Source: Streptomyces sp. ISL-10 (GTDB lineage Bacteria; Actinomycetota; Actinomycetes; Streptomycetales; Streptomycetaceae). From it: a stretch of DNA of 64,000 bases. Under the pieces are notes generated by a model, which saw only the letters and a list, made by a program, of their open reading frames with translations, did no database searches and had not been told where the DNA came from. The stretch is from NCBI RefSeq assembly GCF_018614575.1, contig NZ_JAGGOJ010000007.1, positions 409,333-473,332 of the forward strand, written 5' to 3'. The translations under genes were made by a program, and so were the position numbers. This document shows positions 34,872 to 43,535 of this stretch, in pieces. The stretch's first letter is position 1, and every line of letters begins with the position of its first letter.

Positions 34872-36206
34872 ATGCACTTCTCTTCTCTCGACCCGGACCG
34901 GTCCCAGTTCCTCGCGGCACGCCTGAGCGGGACGCAGAAGACCATGCCGGTACCCGCCTGGCCGCGCTCCGAGAAGGAGCTGCCGGTCGTGGAGCTCGAG
35001 GTAACCTGGGCGCGGTTCTCGGTCATCAACCACCGCACCAAGGCCGAGCAGATCCGCGAGCAGCGCAAAGCCGGCCGTGACGACCTGTTCAGCCGGGATC
35101 CCCTCGGCAAGGAGGCGCAGGACGCCCAGTACCGGATTCTGTGCGGGCAGGAGGGCTTCGAGGATCTCAAGAGCGACCTGAAGAGCCGGCGGCAGCAGGA
35201 GCCCGCGATCGTCACCGGCGACGGAGTTCTGATTAACGGCAACCGCCGTTCGGCGGCGATGCGTTCGCTGTTCGTCGACGAAGACGTGCGCAGCGCTCGC
35301 TACGTCAAGTGCCTCGTGCTTCCGGCGGACGCGACCGCTGCCGAGTTGGTCGACCTCGAAACAGAGCTCCAGGTCGCCAAGGACTTCAAGCAGGACTACT
35401 CGTGGATCAACGAGGCCCTGCTCATCGAGGAGCTCTACGAGCGCGAGAACAAGGACTTCAAGCGCGTCGCCGAGCGCGTACACCGCAAGACCGAGGAGGT
35501 GCGCGACTACTACGAGAAGATCCAGCAGGTTCACCAGCTGGTGGCTCTCTCCGACGGGACTCGGGAGTACGTCGACTTCATCCCCAACGAGTCGGCGTTC
35601 GCGGAGCTCGCGAAGCACGTCAAAAACAAGTCCGAGACCGAGGCGAAGTCGGTAAAGGACGTCTACTTCCTCGGCACGCTGGCCGGCGTGGAGTACCGAA
35701 ACCTGCGTCACCTGCGCCGCCCGGACGCAGCGGAGCTGGTCGTCGACGAACTCCGGGCCAACGCCACCCTGGCCCCGCTGCTCGACGCCCTGCCGCAGGC
35801 CTCGTCGCACGCTCCCGCCTCGGAGGACGACAACCTCCTGGACTCGTTCCTCGACGATGAGCCGGCAGCTTCCGAGCCGCTGGAGGACCTTCTGCGCCTG
35901 GTCGCCACGAAGGGGCCGGAGGAGACCGTCCAGGTCGCGGACGGAGGGTCGATCGAGATGACCGACCTGCTGAAGAGCCTGCGCGACGTCGTCAAGAGCG
36001 CCGCCCAGGAGGCGGCGGAAGACACGCAGGACCGCAGGGAGATCACCGCGCCGCTGGAGCGCGCGGAGAAGGCCGCCCTTGAGCTTAAGCGCGCGATCGA
36101 CGCGCTGCCGAAGGCTCGCCGTTACGAGGAGTGGGACGAGAGGGAGTTCTCCGCGAGGATCGAGAAGCTCGATGAGCTCGTCCGGACGGCCAAGGGAGCG
36201 TCTTGA
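34872..36206 (+). CDS. ParB/Srx-fold protein with coiled-coil C-terminus
   Basis: A 444-residue protein. Residues about 35-170 look like a ParB-type N-terminal domain, with the diagnostic 'VLINGNRRSAAMRSLF' box near residue 120 (phosphate-binding 'GNRR') and 'LETELQVAKDFKQDYSWINE' after it. Residues 190-215 ('VAERVHRKTEEVRDYYEKIQ') form a helix-turn-helix-like unit, and the end is charged and coiled-coil ('APLERAEKAALELKRAID'). In plasmids ParB binds DNA and CTP; in defence and modification loci (DndB-like, phage ParB-like) the fold acts as a nuclease or switch. Here it overlaps a SNF2 helicase gene, so a DNA-targeting role in defence is inferred. No ParA is present, arguing against partitioning. 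Confidence 0.78.
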   Translation: MHFSSLDPDRSQFLAARLSGTQKTMPVPAWPRSEKELPVVELEVTWARFSVINHRTKAEQIREQRKAGRDDLFSRDPLGKEAQDAQYRILCGQEGFEDLKSDLKSRRQQEPAIVTGDGVLINGNRRSAAMRSLFVDEDVRSARYVKCLVLPADATAAELVDLETELQVAKDFKQDYSWINEALLIEELYERENKDFKRVAERVHRKTEEVRDYYEKIQQVHQLVALSDGTREYVDFIPNESAFAELAKHVKNKSETEAKSVKDVYFLGTLAGVEYRNLRHLRRPDAAELVVDELRANATLAPLLDALPQASSHAPASEDDNLLDSFLDDEPAASEPLEDLLRLVATKGPEETVQVADGGSIEMTDLLKSLRDVVKSAAQEAAEDTQDRREITAPLERAEKAALELKRAIDALPKARRYEEWDEREFSARIEKLDELVRTAKGAS

Positions 36207-38086
36207 TCCACGCCGAGCTGTACCAGGAACCGAGACCGGTCGTCGTTCTCGAGAAGCGTTCCGGGGCCAGTCTCGGCGCGTGGGCGAGCGTCCAGGAGGC
36301 GCTCGCCCGGGGAATCGTCGGCGGCTCAAGCGACCGGACCGAGGTACGGGTCGAGGTGTTCCTCGCCGAGCTCAACGTCATCGGAGCGGTCCGCAGGCGC
36401 TACGACCAGAAGGTCGATCTCGGCCCAGCGCTGCGGGAGCAAATCCAGGCGCTGGCGGCGGACCAGAAGCAGCGGCAGGCTGCCCTGGACGCACCCGTGT
36501 CCTCCGTCTCCCTGTCCGACCTGGAGCAGCAACTGGTGGCCGCGGGCTTCACCAGGACGCTGAAGCCTTTCCAGCTGGAGAACCTGGCGCGGATCGTGCG
36601 GCTGCCGCACGCCGCGGACTTCTCGGTGCCCGGGGCCGGCAAGACGACGGTGGCGCTGGCCAACCACTCCGTGGCGCGTGCCCGGGGGCAGGTCGAGCAG
36701 CTGCTGGTAATCGCGCCCATCGCCGCCTTCCCGGCCTGGAAGGAGGAGGTCGAGGCTTGCCTCGATCCGGCACCGAAACTCGTCGTCCACCACGGCTCCG
36801 TGTCTGCGATACCGAAGAGCGCCCAGATCTTGCTGACGAACTACAACCGGGCGGCGAACGACTACGACCGGATCAGGGACTTCGTGGTGCGCCGTCCCAC
36901 CCAGGTCGTCCTGGACGAGGCGCACCGGATCAAGCGGGGTTCGGGCGGCGTGCACGGGCGCGCTGTGCTCGACCTGGCGTATGCCGCGCGCCGCCGCGAC
37001 GTGCTCACCGGGACGCCCGCTCCTCAGGGTGCGCACGATCTCGTCGCCCCGGTGCGGTTCCTCTATCCGGGCCAGGACCGCAAGATCCTCCCGGAGAGCG
37101 CCTACAACGAGCGCAACGGCCGCGACGAGGACGTCGTCCGCGACACCGGGAACGCCATCTCGAAGTACTTCGTCCGGACGCCGAAGGCCCGCCTGGGGCT
37201 GCCGGAAACGAAGATCATTTATGAGTCGAAGGAGATGCGGCCGCTCCAGCGGGCGATCTACGAGGCGCTCATCGGGCGGTACCAGGGAGAGTTCGCACTG
37301 GCCATCAAGGAACGCCGGGACTTCGACCGGCTCGGCCGGATCATGATGTACCTGCTGGAGGCGGCCACCAACCCGGCGCTGCTCGTGGCCGGCTCCGACA
37401 GGTACGACGAGGACGGCTTCCTCCACCCGCCCTTGCAAGTGAAGGGCGACGAACCCTTGGTGCGGCTGCTCCAGCAGTACCGGGCGCACGAGGTCCCGTG
37501 GAAGTACGACCGCGTCCGGGAGATCGTCGCGCAGGAGGCGGCGCGTGGCCAGAAGGTCCTCGTCTGGTCAACATTCGTCCGCAACCTGAAGATCCTGCGC
37601 ACCTTCCTGAAGGAGTACGAGCCCGCAGTGGTGCACGGCGGCGTCCCCGCCGCGGACGGGAATCCGCCGGCGGGCGCGGTGACCAGAGAGGCTGAGTTCG
37701 ACCGGTTCCGCAACGACCCATCGTGCAAGGTCCTGCTGGCTAACCCGGCCGCCTGCGGCGAGGGCGTCAGCCTCCAGCACTGGTGCCACCATGCGGTCTA
37801 CCTGGACCGGACGTTCAACGCCGGTCATTTCCTGCAGAGCCAGGACCGCATCCACCGTATCGGCCTCGCCGAGGGCACCCTCACCCGGTTCACGCTTCTG
37901 CTGAGCCGGGACACGATCGACGAGACCGTGGACGGACGGCTGCGAGACAAGATCGAAACCATGGCCAGGCTGATGAACGACCCGGGTCTGGTGCGTGTGT
38001 CGCTTCCCGAGCCCGACGAACACGTCGGAGGGGCAGCCGCCGCGGAGGACGACATGCAGGTCGTCGCGGCCATGCTGCGCGACTGA
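36203..38086 (+). CDS. SNF2-family DEAD/H-box helicase
   Basis: A 627-residue SF2 ATPase. Walker A is 'FSVPGAGKTTVALA' (about residue 142), motif II 'VVLDEAHRIKRG' (DEAH, about 237), motif III-like 'VLTGTPAPQG', and the C-terminal RecA domain carries 'VLVWSTFVRNLKILRTFL' and the SNF2-type motif VI 'LQSQDRIHRIG' (about 555). Residues 1-125 are a specific N-terminal domain without a recognised family. Such proteins translocate on double-stranded DNA. The start overlaps the ParB-like stop by four bases, and a nuclease-like DUF3883 gene follows, suggesting a helicase-nuclease complex. Confidence 0.92.
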   Translation: MIHAELYQEPRPVVVLEKRSGASLGAWASVQEALARGIVGGSSDRTEVRVEVFLAELNVIGAVRRRYDQKVDLGPALREQIQALAADQKQRQAALDAPVSSVSLSDLEQQLVAAGFTRTLKPFQLENLARIVRLPHAADFSVPGAGKTTVALANHSVARARGQVEQLLVIAPIAAFPAWKEEVEACLDPAPKLVVHHGSVSAIPKSAQILLTNYNRAANDYDRIRDFVVRRPTQVVLDEAHRIKRGSGGVHGRAVLDLAYAARRRDVLTGTPAPQGAHDLVAPVRFLYPGQDRKILPESAYNERNGRDEDVVRDTGNAISKYFVRTPKARLGLPETKIIYESKEMRPLQRAIYEALIGRYQGEFALAIKERRDFDRLGRIMMYLLEAATNPALLVAGSDRYDEDGFLHPPLQVKGDEPLVRLLQQYRAHEVPWKYDRVREIVAQEAARGQKVLVWSTFVRNLKILRTFLKEYEPAVVHGGVPAADGNPPAGAVTREAEFDRFRNDPSCKVLLANPAACGEGVSLQHWCHHAVYLDRTFNAGHFLQSQDRIHRIGLAEGTLTRFTLLLSRDTIDETVDGRLRDKIETMARLMNDPGLVRVSLPEPDEHVGGAAAAEDDMQVVAAMLRD

Positions 38087-38095
38087 GGGGGGCAT

Positions 38096-39034
38096 GTGGA
38101 TCTGCTCCCTCGGCACGGCGTCGTCTTCGCCGTGCTGCATCTCGCTCGCGTGGCGAGACTCGCACCACGCAGAGGCGTCGACGAGTGGGTGAGGGCCGCG
38201 CTGCGCCACGGCTCCTACATGACGGCGGCGACCGACCTTCGGTCGCCGGCGCGGGCGCTGGTCCGGGCCGGGCTCGCGTCGCTGGGCGAGGAGGGCGACA
38301 TAAGGGTGGCGCGTTCGCTCGCCGCCGTGGCGGCGTCGAAAGGAGGAGCTCAGCACGCGATGCGTCATGCAGCGGTCACGCTGCTGGCCTCCCAGCCTCC
38401 GGCGTGGCTGCGGGTCGCCGTGAATGCGGACGGCGTCGAGCGCGCCTACATCCCTCAGCCGGATCTCGACGCTCTGAGCTGGCTGGAGGAGGCTCTCGAC
38501 GATGTCCTGGTGGAGGCCCGTTGGCTAGTCGGCGATTCTGACGGCGCGGATCTGTCCAAGGAGATCGGCGACGCCGCGGAGGAGATCGTCGTCGCGGCGC
38601 TGCGCGCGGCGGGCAAGGAGCCCCTGCATGTCGCCCGCATCTCCGATGGCTACGGGTACGACGTGGACGTGTCCGAGGGGCCCGTCCGGTTCCTCGAGGT
38701 GAAGTCGGCCGGGCCGAAGACTCTGTCGCGCTTCCACCTCTCCCGCCACGAGTTCGACACGAGCGTCCGGCAGGGTGATGCCTGGTGTCTGGTCCAGGTG
38801 GTCTTCGAGGCAAGCGCATTCGTCGCCGACCCGATCACGGCCGCGGACGTCAGCCACATACGCGAGCTGCCCGCCTCGGCGCTGCGGGACCTCGTGCCCG
38901 CGGATTCTTCCGAGTTCCGGTGGGAGGACTCAGCGCTCATCACTCCGCCGCCGGATGCGTGGCGGCCGAGCACGCTGGAACCGGATCCGTCCTTCGTCCG
39001 GCCGGGCTTCGCGGCTATGGGAAACCACTCCTGA
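38096..39034 (+). CDS. DUF3883 (PD-(D/E)xK-like) protein
   Basis: A 312-residue protein starting at GTG 38096 with GAGGGGG upstream. The N-terminal half is helical and unrecognised. The C-terminal domain (about 165-270) matches DUF3883: 'KEIGDAAEEIVVAALRAAGK', then 'ISDGYGYDVDVSEGPVRFLE' running into a Val-Lys-Ser, giving the D...ExK nuclease core, and 'RFHLSRHEFDTSVRQGDAWC'. DUF3883 domains occur in restriction and defence operons and are thought to be nucleases. It ends the four-gene operon, 9 bp after the helicase, and would be its effector. Confidence 0.82.
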   Translation: MDLLPRHGVVFAVLHLARVARLAPRRGVDEWVRAALRHGSYMTAATDLRSPARALVRAGLASLGEEGDIRVARSLAAVAASKGGAQHAMRHAAVTLLASQPPAWLRVAVNADGVERAYIPQPDLDALSWLEEALDDVLVEARWLVGDSDGADLSKEIGDAAEEIVVAALRAAGKEPLHVARISDGYGYDVDVSEGPVRFLEVKSAGPKTLSRFHLSRHEFDTSVRQGDAWCLVQVVFEASAFVADPITAADVSHIRELPASALRDLVPADSSEFRWEDSALITPPPDAWRPSTLEPDPSFVRPGFAAMGNHS

Positions 39035-39766
39035 AAGCGGGGGCCCCGACACTTGAGGGGAATCGGGAGCCTGATTCGTCCGCTTCGGGAGCTTGTATTC
39101 ATCCGCGCCCATCAAGCAGGCGTATTCGCGCGGCGTCATCCAGCGTACCCGCAGCCCGTCCGGGGCGATGCGCACGACGGCCTGCTTCGAGGATTTGCTG
39201 CCCTAGTGCGCAGGCAGCCAGCGACCTCGTCAGCACCATCTCCCAGGCCGGGACGCCATTGCGCGAACCGGCGGGGTGGGGTCTGTTGCGGTCGCAGTAT
39301 CTCCTCCTCTGGACGGTGAGCCGCCAGCAGGCTCCAATGCGAACACCCCAGCCCAGATCTCCGCAGAAGAGATGGACCGCACAGAAACCTTCTCTGTGTA
39401 GCCGTCGTACGCAAGGCCGTTGTCCAAGACAGCTGGCCAGCCGCGAACCCGCCACGACTCGACCGTGGCCTTCTCCACAGCCGCGATCGTCGCGCCCGAG
39501 CGGAAAAGTCAGCTCCTTCAGGACAGTCCACCCGTTACGGCAGTATTTTCTCGCTGATTCCGATCTTGGCGGCGGCGAGGGTCGACCTTGATGACCATGT
39601 ACGGCAGCGCTGGTCGGTCGGGTTTGAAAGCCGTGCTCAGCGCACCCTGCGCAGGCCCACCGCTCGCTGAAGCGGGCGTTCAGGGACGGATCACAGAAGC
39701 AGCTCCTCGAAGCCGCCAGCTTGCCACGGAGGTGCTTTTCCAGGTGGCTCTTGAAGGCTGCCTGGC
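39035..39766. other. 730-bp degenerate region behind the defence operon
   Basis: The left third holds the decayed methyltransferase tail (39060-39275). The rest shows broken frames on the minus strand with protein-like patches ('HLEKHLRGKLAASRS', 'VRGWPAVLDNGLAYDGYTEK') that I cannot assign. No intact gene. Confidence 0.5.
39060..39275 (-). pseudogene. C-terminal relic of a second cytosine methyltransferase
   Basis: In two frames the minus strand reads 'DEVAGCLRT' then 'SSKQAVVRIAPDGLRVRWMT' and 'PREYACLMGADEYKLPKRTN'. This parallels 'DDIAGCLRTAGGGSSKQAVV', 'RARWMTSVEYARLMGADGYV' in the intact methyltransferase downstream. Only the target-recognition/C-terminal end remains, with a frameshift. 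It indicates an earlier or duplicated methyltransferase at this position. Confidence 0.75.
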
Positions 39767-40939
39767 TCACTTCGGAGCCATCTTGCCTTCCAAGAGGGGA
39801 ATCAAATAACTCTCGGTTAGCCATTGAACCGTATTAACACAGACAGCGTCACCAAATCCCATAACAGCCTGGCTGGGACGCTCGGGGAGTACGTAACCGT
39901 CCGCCCCCATGAGTCGGGCGTACTCCACGGAGGTCATCCACCGTGCACGCAGCGGCTGGCCCTCTTGAATCCGCACGACGGCTTGCTTTGATGAGCCACC
40001 TCCTGCTGTTCGCAGGCAGCCGGCGATGTCATCGGCGCGGATCTCCCAAGCTGGCTTCCCGTCCCTTGTACGGCGGTAGGCAGTCCTATAAGCGACACGT
40101 GTGGAAGAAATTTCCGCGATCTTTTTGATCTGAACCGGAGAAAGCTCGCTGTTGAACTTCATCATTCGCTGATTATCCCACCAACGTGGGTCGCTCAGGG
40201 GAACGTCATCGACGATGGAGGTCCAGCCACTGTTTCGGTGTTCGGGTGGAGCGGGCAACGACGCCTGATGCGTTCGTAGGGCCGCGTCGGCGAAGATCCC
40301 ATCGAGCCAGCGCGGTCGCAGAAAACGCGAGAGGAACTGGGTCTGCTCGGGTACTTCAAGAGCTCCGACAAGGAAGAGACGGGGTCGCGATTGCGGAACC
40401 CAGCTCCTGGCGTCGAGCGTGACGACGTCAACGGAGTAGCCGAGACCGTTCAGCGCTCGAATGGCGGCTCTGAGGTCCTCGCCCTTGTGGCTGGTGGCAA
40501 ATCCGTTTACGTTTTCCAAGGCAACGACGGGTGGCCTGTCAGCGCCCAGTTTCTCCAAGATCGTTACGAAGTTCCAAAAAGTTCCCGAGTGCTTGCCCGC
40601 CAGGCCTTTTCGGCCGCCGGCCAGAGAGAGGTCGGTGCAAGGGAAGGACGCCCATGCGACGGAAAGATTCCTGGGAACTTCGTAAGCGCGGGGATTTTCG
40701 GCAATTGACTTGATATCCGCAAGTTTGTAATGACTTGCGACGTTCTGGCCGAAGTTCCGCAGATACATGTCGTGCTTGTCGGCGGAGAGATCGTTGGCCC
40801 ACGTAACCTTGAGGCCCGCTGCTTCCATGCCGAGCCGAGCCAGTCCGATGCCAGCGAAGAATTCTGCTGCGTTGAGCTCCCGGTGGAGGGAGCTCGAAGT
40901 GGCTTGCTGTGGGGGCGTGAGGGCGGGCGCGATAGTCAC
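39767..40939 (-). CDS. DNA (cytosine-5) methyltransferase
   Basis: A 390-residue C5 methyltransferase. Motif I is 'AAEFFAGIGLARLGMEAAG' (about 25-43), motif IV 'WASFPCTDLSLAGGRKG' with the catalytic Cys, motif VI 'VVALENVNGF', motif VIII 'VPQSRPRLFLVG', and the C-terminal motifs IX/X ('RWMTSVEYARLMG', 'MGFGDAVCVNTVQWL'). It should protect host DNA from the Eco29kI-like nuclease encoded at 41479. The start is a GTG at 40939 with only a weak ribosome site. It is divergent from the Vsr gene, 106 bp away. Confidence 0.93.
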   Translation of the reverse strand: MTIAPALTPPQQATSSSLHRELNAAEFFAGIGLARLGMEAAGLKVTWANDLSADKHDMYLRNFGQNVASHYKLADIKSIAENPRAYEVPRNLSVAWASFPCTDLSLAGGRKGLAGKHSGTFWNFVTILEKLGADRPPVVALENVNGFATSHKGEDLRAAIRALNGLGYSVDVVTLDARSWVPQSRPRLFLVGALEVPEQTQFLSRFLRPRWLDGIFADAALRTHQASLPAPPEHRNSGWTSIVDDVPLSDPRWWDNQRMMKFNSELSPVQIKKIAEISSTRVAYRTAYRRTRDGKPAWEIRADDIAGCLRTAGGGSSKQAVVRIQEGQPLRARWMTSVEYARLMGADGYVLPERPSQAVMGFGDAVCVNTVQWLTESYLIPLLEGKMAPK

Positions 40940-41045
40940 GTCGGAGATCTTATGCTACCGGTGCCTCGCTAGGACCTGATCGTGCGCCGATCACTCGATA
41001 GGTGTGCCGAGGATCACCAGAGGCTCGCGAAGGTACGGTGGGTGC

Positions 41046-41498
41046 ATGACACAGAGTTCGCAGTCCTGGGCGTCAACCCCCGCCGTCAGGGCCAGTATGC
41101 GAGCGAACCGCAGTCGTGACACAGGTCCTGAGCTTTTGTTGCGCAGAGCTTTGCACGCGAGAGGCTACCGATACCGGGTTGCCAGCCGGCCGTTGCCTGA
41201 ACTCCGCAGGACTGCCGACCTGGTCTTTTCGCGGGCGAAGGTAGCGGTATTTGTTGATGGCTGCTTTTGGCACGGCTGTCCAATCCATCACCGGCTTGCC
41301 AAGCGTAACCGTGACTATTGGGAAGAGAAGATCCGCAAAAATAGAATCCGCGATGAAGAGGTAGACGAGAAGCTCGCCGCGGCTGGCTGGCTGTCAATCA
41401 GGATTTGGGAGCATGAGAACGTGGCTTCAGCGACTTCTAGAGTCTCTGAGGCGGTTGATTCCCGACGTTACCCTGGCCTCACGTCTCCTCAAAGTTGA
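41046..41498 (+). CDS. vsr: Very short patch repair endonuclease (Vsr)
   Basis: A 150-residue Vsr nuclease: 'NRSRDTGPELLLRRALHARG' at the start, the catalytic region 'TADLVFSRAKVAVFVDGCFW' followed by 'HGCP', 'RNRDYWEEKIRKNRIRD', and 'AGWLSIRIWEHE' at the end. Vsr nicks T:G mismatches that arise when 5-methylcytosine deaminates, so it normally travels with C5 methyltransferases, as here. ATG 41046 is chosen over an upstream ATG at 41004 because the family begins near it. Its 3' end overlaps the convergent restriction gene by 20 bp. Confidence 0.93.
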   Translation: MTQSSQSWASTPAVRASMRANRSRDTGPELLLRRALHARGYRYRVASRPLPELRRTADLVFSRAKVAVFVDGCFWHGCPIHHRLAKRNRDYWEEKIRKNRIRDEEVDEKLAAAGWLSIRIWEHENVASATSRVSEAVDSRRYPGLTSPQS

Positions 41499-42183
41499 CC
41501 TGAGTGTCCGCCGGAGAGCTCTCGGAGGTGATTCCAAAATCTTCCAGCCGTTTGTTGCTCAACCACTCAAGTCTTTGGGTTTGGAGGTGCAGGGTTTTTC
41601 GAATGCCGCCCGTAACTTGCCGTTCGCTGATCAGCTGCGCGAGTCGTCCCACGATGGTGGCACGGCGAGCGATGCGTACATCTGCGTGTATTCTGTCCTC
41701 CCAGATTGAATCCGGAATGATGCGGCCACGAACGCTTGGGGGCAGGGGTACGGGTGGAACCGCATTTGGCACCCGTTCGTTGAGAACGGCATTGAAGCGT
41801 GATTGACTGCGGAGCTTCTGGTAGACGGTTGATTCGTACTCGTTAAGTAGTCTTCTCTTTGTGGCGGTGCCTGCGTCGGAGGCTGCGATCTCGGGAATCG
41901 TCCAGACTTCGATGTCAGCGACCTCGAAGGGGTCCAGGATGAATTTGGCCACGACGTCGGTTCGCTGGCCGGTGAGATGTCGCCCAACGCGTCCACGCAC
42001 CGTGTCGCTGGTCTGCCCTACGTAAATAGGCTCGCCATCGTAGTCGTAGAACGCGTATACCCCGCCTTTGCAATCCCCTAGCCTTTTCCCGGGATGATTA
42101 GGATCCGGTTGATCCATGTATGCATGGATTTCTGATCGGATCAGGAGCGTTACGCGAGGCGGACGCTTGGCGTGTGCGGTCAT
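41479..42183 (-). CDS. Eco29kI-like GIY-YIG restriction endonuclease
   Basis: A 234-residue protein with the GIY-YIG core 'GVYAFYDYDGEPIYVGQTSD' (about 40-59) followed by 'VRGRVGRHLTGQRTDVVAKF' and 'LDPFEVADIEVW', then the catalytic Glu region near 'LLNEYESTVYQKL' and the late 'FNAVLNERVPNAV'. This order is that of Eco29kI, a GIY-YIG type II enzyme that cuts CCGCGG, paired with a C5 methyltransferase. Together with the genes at 39767 and 41046 it makes a complete type II restriction-modification set. ATG 42183 has a GAGG site. The actual target is a guess from the family. Confidence 0.88.
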   Translation of the reverse strand: MTAHAKRPPRVTLLIRSEIHAYMDQPDPNHPGKRLGDCKGGVYAFYDYDGEPIYVGQTSDTVRGRVGRHLTGQRTDVVAKFILDPFEVADIEVWTIPEIAASDAGTATKRRLLNEYESTVYQKLRSQSRFNAVLNERVPNAVPPVPLPPSVRGRIIPDSIWEDRIHADVRIARRATIVGRLAQLISERQVTGGIRKTLHLQTQRLEWLSNKRLEDFGITSESSPADTQVNFEET

Positions 42184-42708
42184 TCGCTTAACCTCGGGGG
42201 AGTCGGGACGAAGATCGTACTCACGTGATGCACCTGAGGGTGCGCCGCCGCCGGGACGGCGCCGGACGGCCTGGGCGTGGATACGATCTAGGGACCGCGG
42301 CGTCGGTCCAGGACGATCAACCACTTGTGCAACATCGAGGTGCGTGTCAACGCCACTCGTCTGATGGGCGGAGATGCTGGGTGCGGTGGGCCCGCGGACG
42401 TGGCGCTGGTCAACCGTGACGGAAGCGCGATGTCGGAACGGGTGGAGGGTAGTTCCCCGATCGTCCCGACAAGATCACGATTGAGGTTCTGGCGACGCAG
42501 ATTACTCGTCCTCGCGGAGGCTGAGTGGGCGGCGCAGCGACTGAGGGAAGTCCTCGCTCACGTCCTGGTATGGCGGTGCAGGGAGCGATGGGGAGTCTCG
42601 ACTCTCACCGGCCGGTTGGGGGTCCTTGTGGCTGCAGCTGTCGACGGTTGTCAACGTTGGTCGTCTTCGGCTGCCCCGGAGGGCCCCGTGGCGGCACCGG
42701 AAGGCGCT
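42184..42708. other. 525-bp region without a supported gene
   Basis: Long open frames exist but lack ribosome sites and normal codon use. The left end should hold the restriction-gene promoter. No repeat or RNA seen. Confidence 0.45.
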
Positions 42709-43053
42709 CTACCTCTTCGTGATCTGCCTTGCGAACTTCCGGAACTTGGTGTGAGCCCCCGGAGCCATCGGCGTATCGAGCTCGCTGCAGCGAACAGCCT
42801 TCGTGGCCAGTGAGACGGCCTCGCCTAGAGGGCTCTTCTCAATGATCAAGACTGCCCAGGCTCGTTCATCGGTCGGGAGCGTCGTCGGCAACGTCAGAAC
42901 TCCAAGGTGGTTCAGCTTGTCGGTGATTTCGTGAGAGAGCGCCGTGCTCAGCCGTTCGCGGTATGGCGCTGCTAGCTCCTTGATCGTCACCATCTGTAAA
43001 CGCTTGACCCCGCCATCGATCCTGACGGCGCTCACGATTTCTTCATATCCCAT
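42709..43053 (-). CDS. Hypothetical protein
   Basis: A 114-residue frame starting 'MGYEEIVSAVRIDGGVKRLQ', with 'YRERLSTALSHEITDKLNHL' and 'DERAWAVLIIEKSPLGEAVS'. The mix of helical and strand-like segments and reasonable codon use favour a real gene, but the ribosome site is weak. No family is recognised. It lies between the restriction set and the decayed transfer genes. Confidence 0.45.
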   Translation of the reverse strand: MGYEEIVSAVRIDGGVKRLQMVTIKELAAPYRERLSTALSHEITDKLNHLGVLTLPTTLPTDERAWAVLIIEKSPLGEAVSLATKAVRCSELDTPMAPGAHTKFRKFARQITKR

Positions 43054-43170
43054 GACTGCAGAGGGTATTGAGTTGATTACTCGCGTGTCTACCGAGTTGC
43101 CTAGAGATCTTTAATGATGCGGGTTACGTCGGGCCGTGACGGCTGCCGTGGTCCGCGCTGTGCCGGGAGG

Positions 43171-43535
43171 ATGAGGTATCCCGATGGCGGTGGATTGACG
43201 GCTGAGGAACGGGCTCGGCGTGAGCAAGTCCGGCTCGCAGCTGCTGACCTGATCGGTCCCGGGCCAGTGACCGGGAGGTGGCCCGACGGTTCAGGGTGAC
43301 TCGGATGTCGGCGAACCGCTGGCGGCGGGCGTTGGCTTCGGGCGGCCGGCATGCCCTTGCCTCCAAGGGTCCAGGCGGCGCCCACTGCAAGCTCGACCCG
43401 CAACAACTCCGCCTGCTGGAGACGGCGCTGGATGCCGGCCCCGCCGCATTCGGCTGGCCTGACCAGTGCTGGACGCTGGCGCGGATCGCTGACGTCGTGC
43501 GTCGCCGGTTCGGCGTCCAGTTCGCGGATGAGGCT
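43171..43535 (+). pseudogene. IS630-family transposase, N-terminal fragment
   Basis: Starts '[20 protein letters not shown]', shifts frame near 43270, then reads '[20 protein letters not shown]' and '[20 protein letters not shown]', the helix-turn-helix half of an IS630 transposase. The DDE half is missing; the frame runs straight into an AICE gene remnant. A C-terminal half of the same family lies 10 kb left (32481). Confidence 0.82.

Noticed and set aside
34872..36206. Plasmid partition ParB
   Set aside because: No ParA-type ATPase next to it and no parS-like repeats seen; the operon context is helicase and nuclease.
33633..36329. A very long minus-strand open frame (about 900 codons) opposite the ParB-like and unknown genes
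   Set aside because: It mirrors plus-strand genes with clear domains; long antisense frames are expected at this GC content, and it shows no recognisable domain or ribosome site.
34020..42183. DISARM, BREX, Dnd or Zorya system
   Set aside because: The signature genes (DUF1998 protein, PglX/PglZ, DndCDE sulphur-modification genes, ZorAB motor) are absent; only a SNF2 helicase and nuclease-like domain are shared in general terms.
42325..42813. A 162-codon plus-strand frame after the restriction gene
   Set aside because: No ribosome site, irregular codon use and no protein-like pattern; overlaps the better-supported minus-strand gene at 42709.
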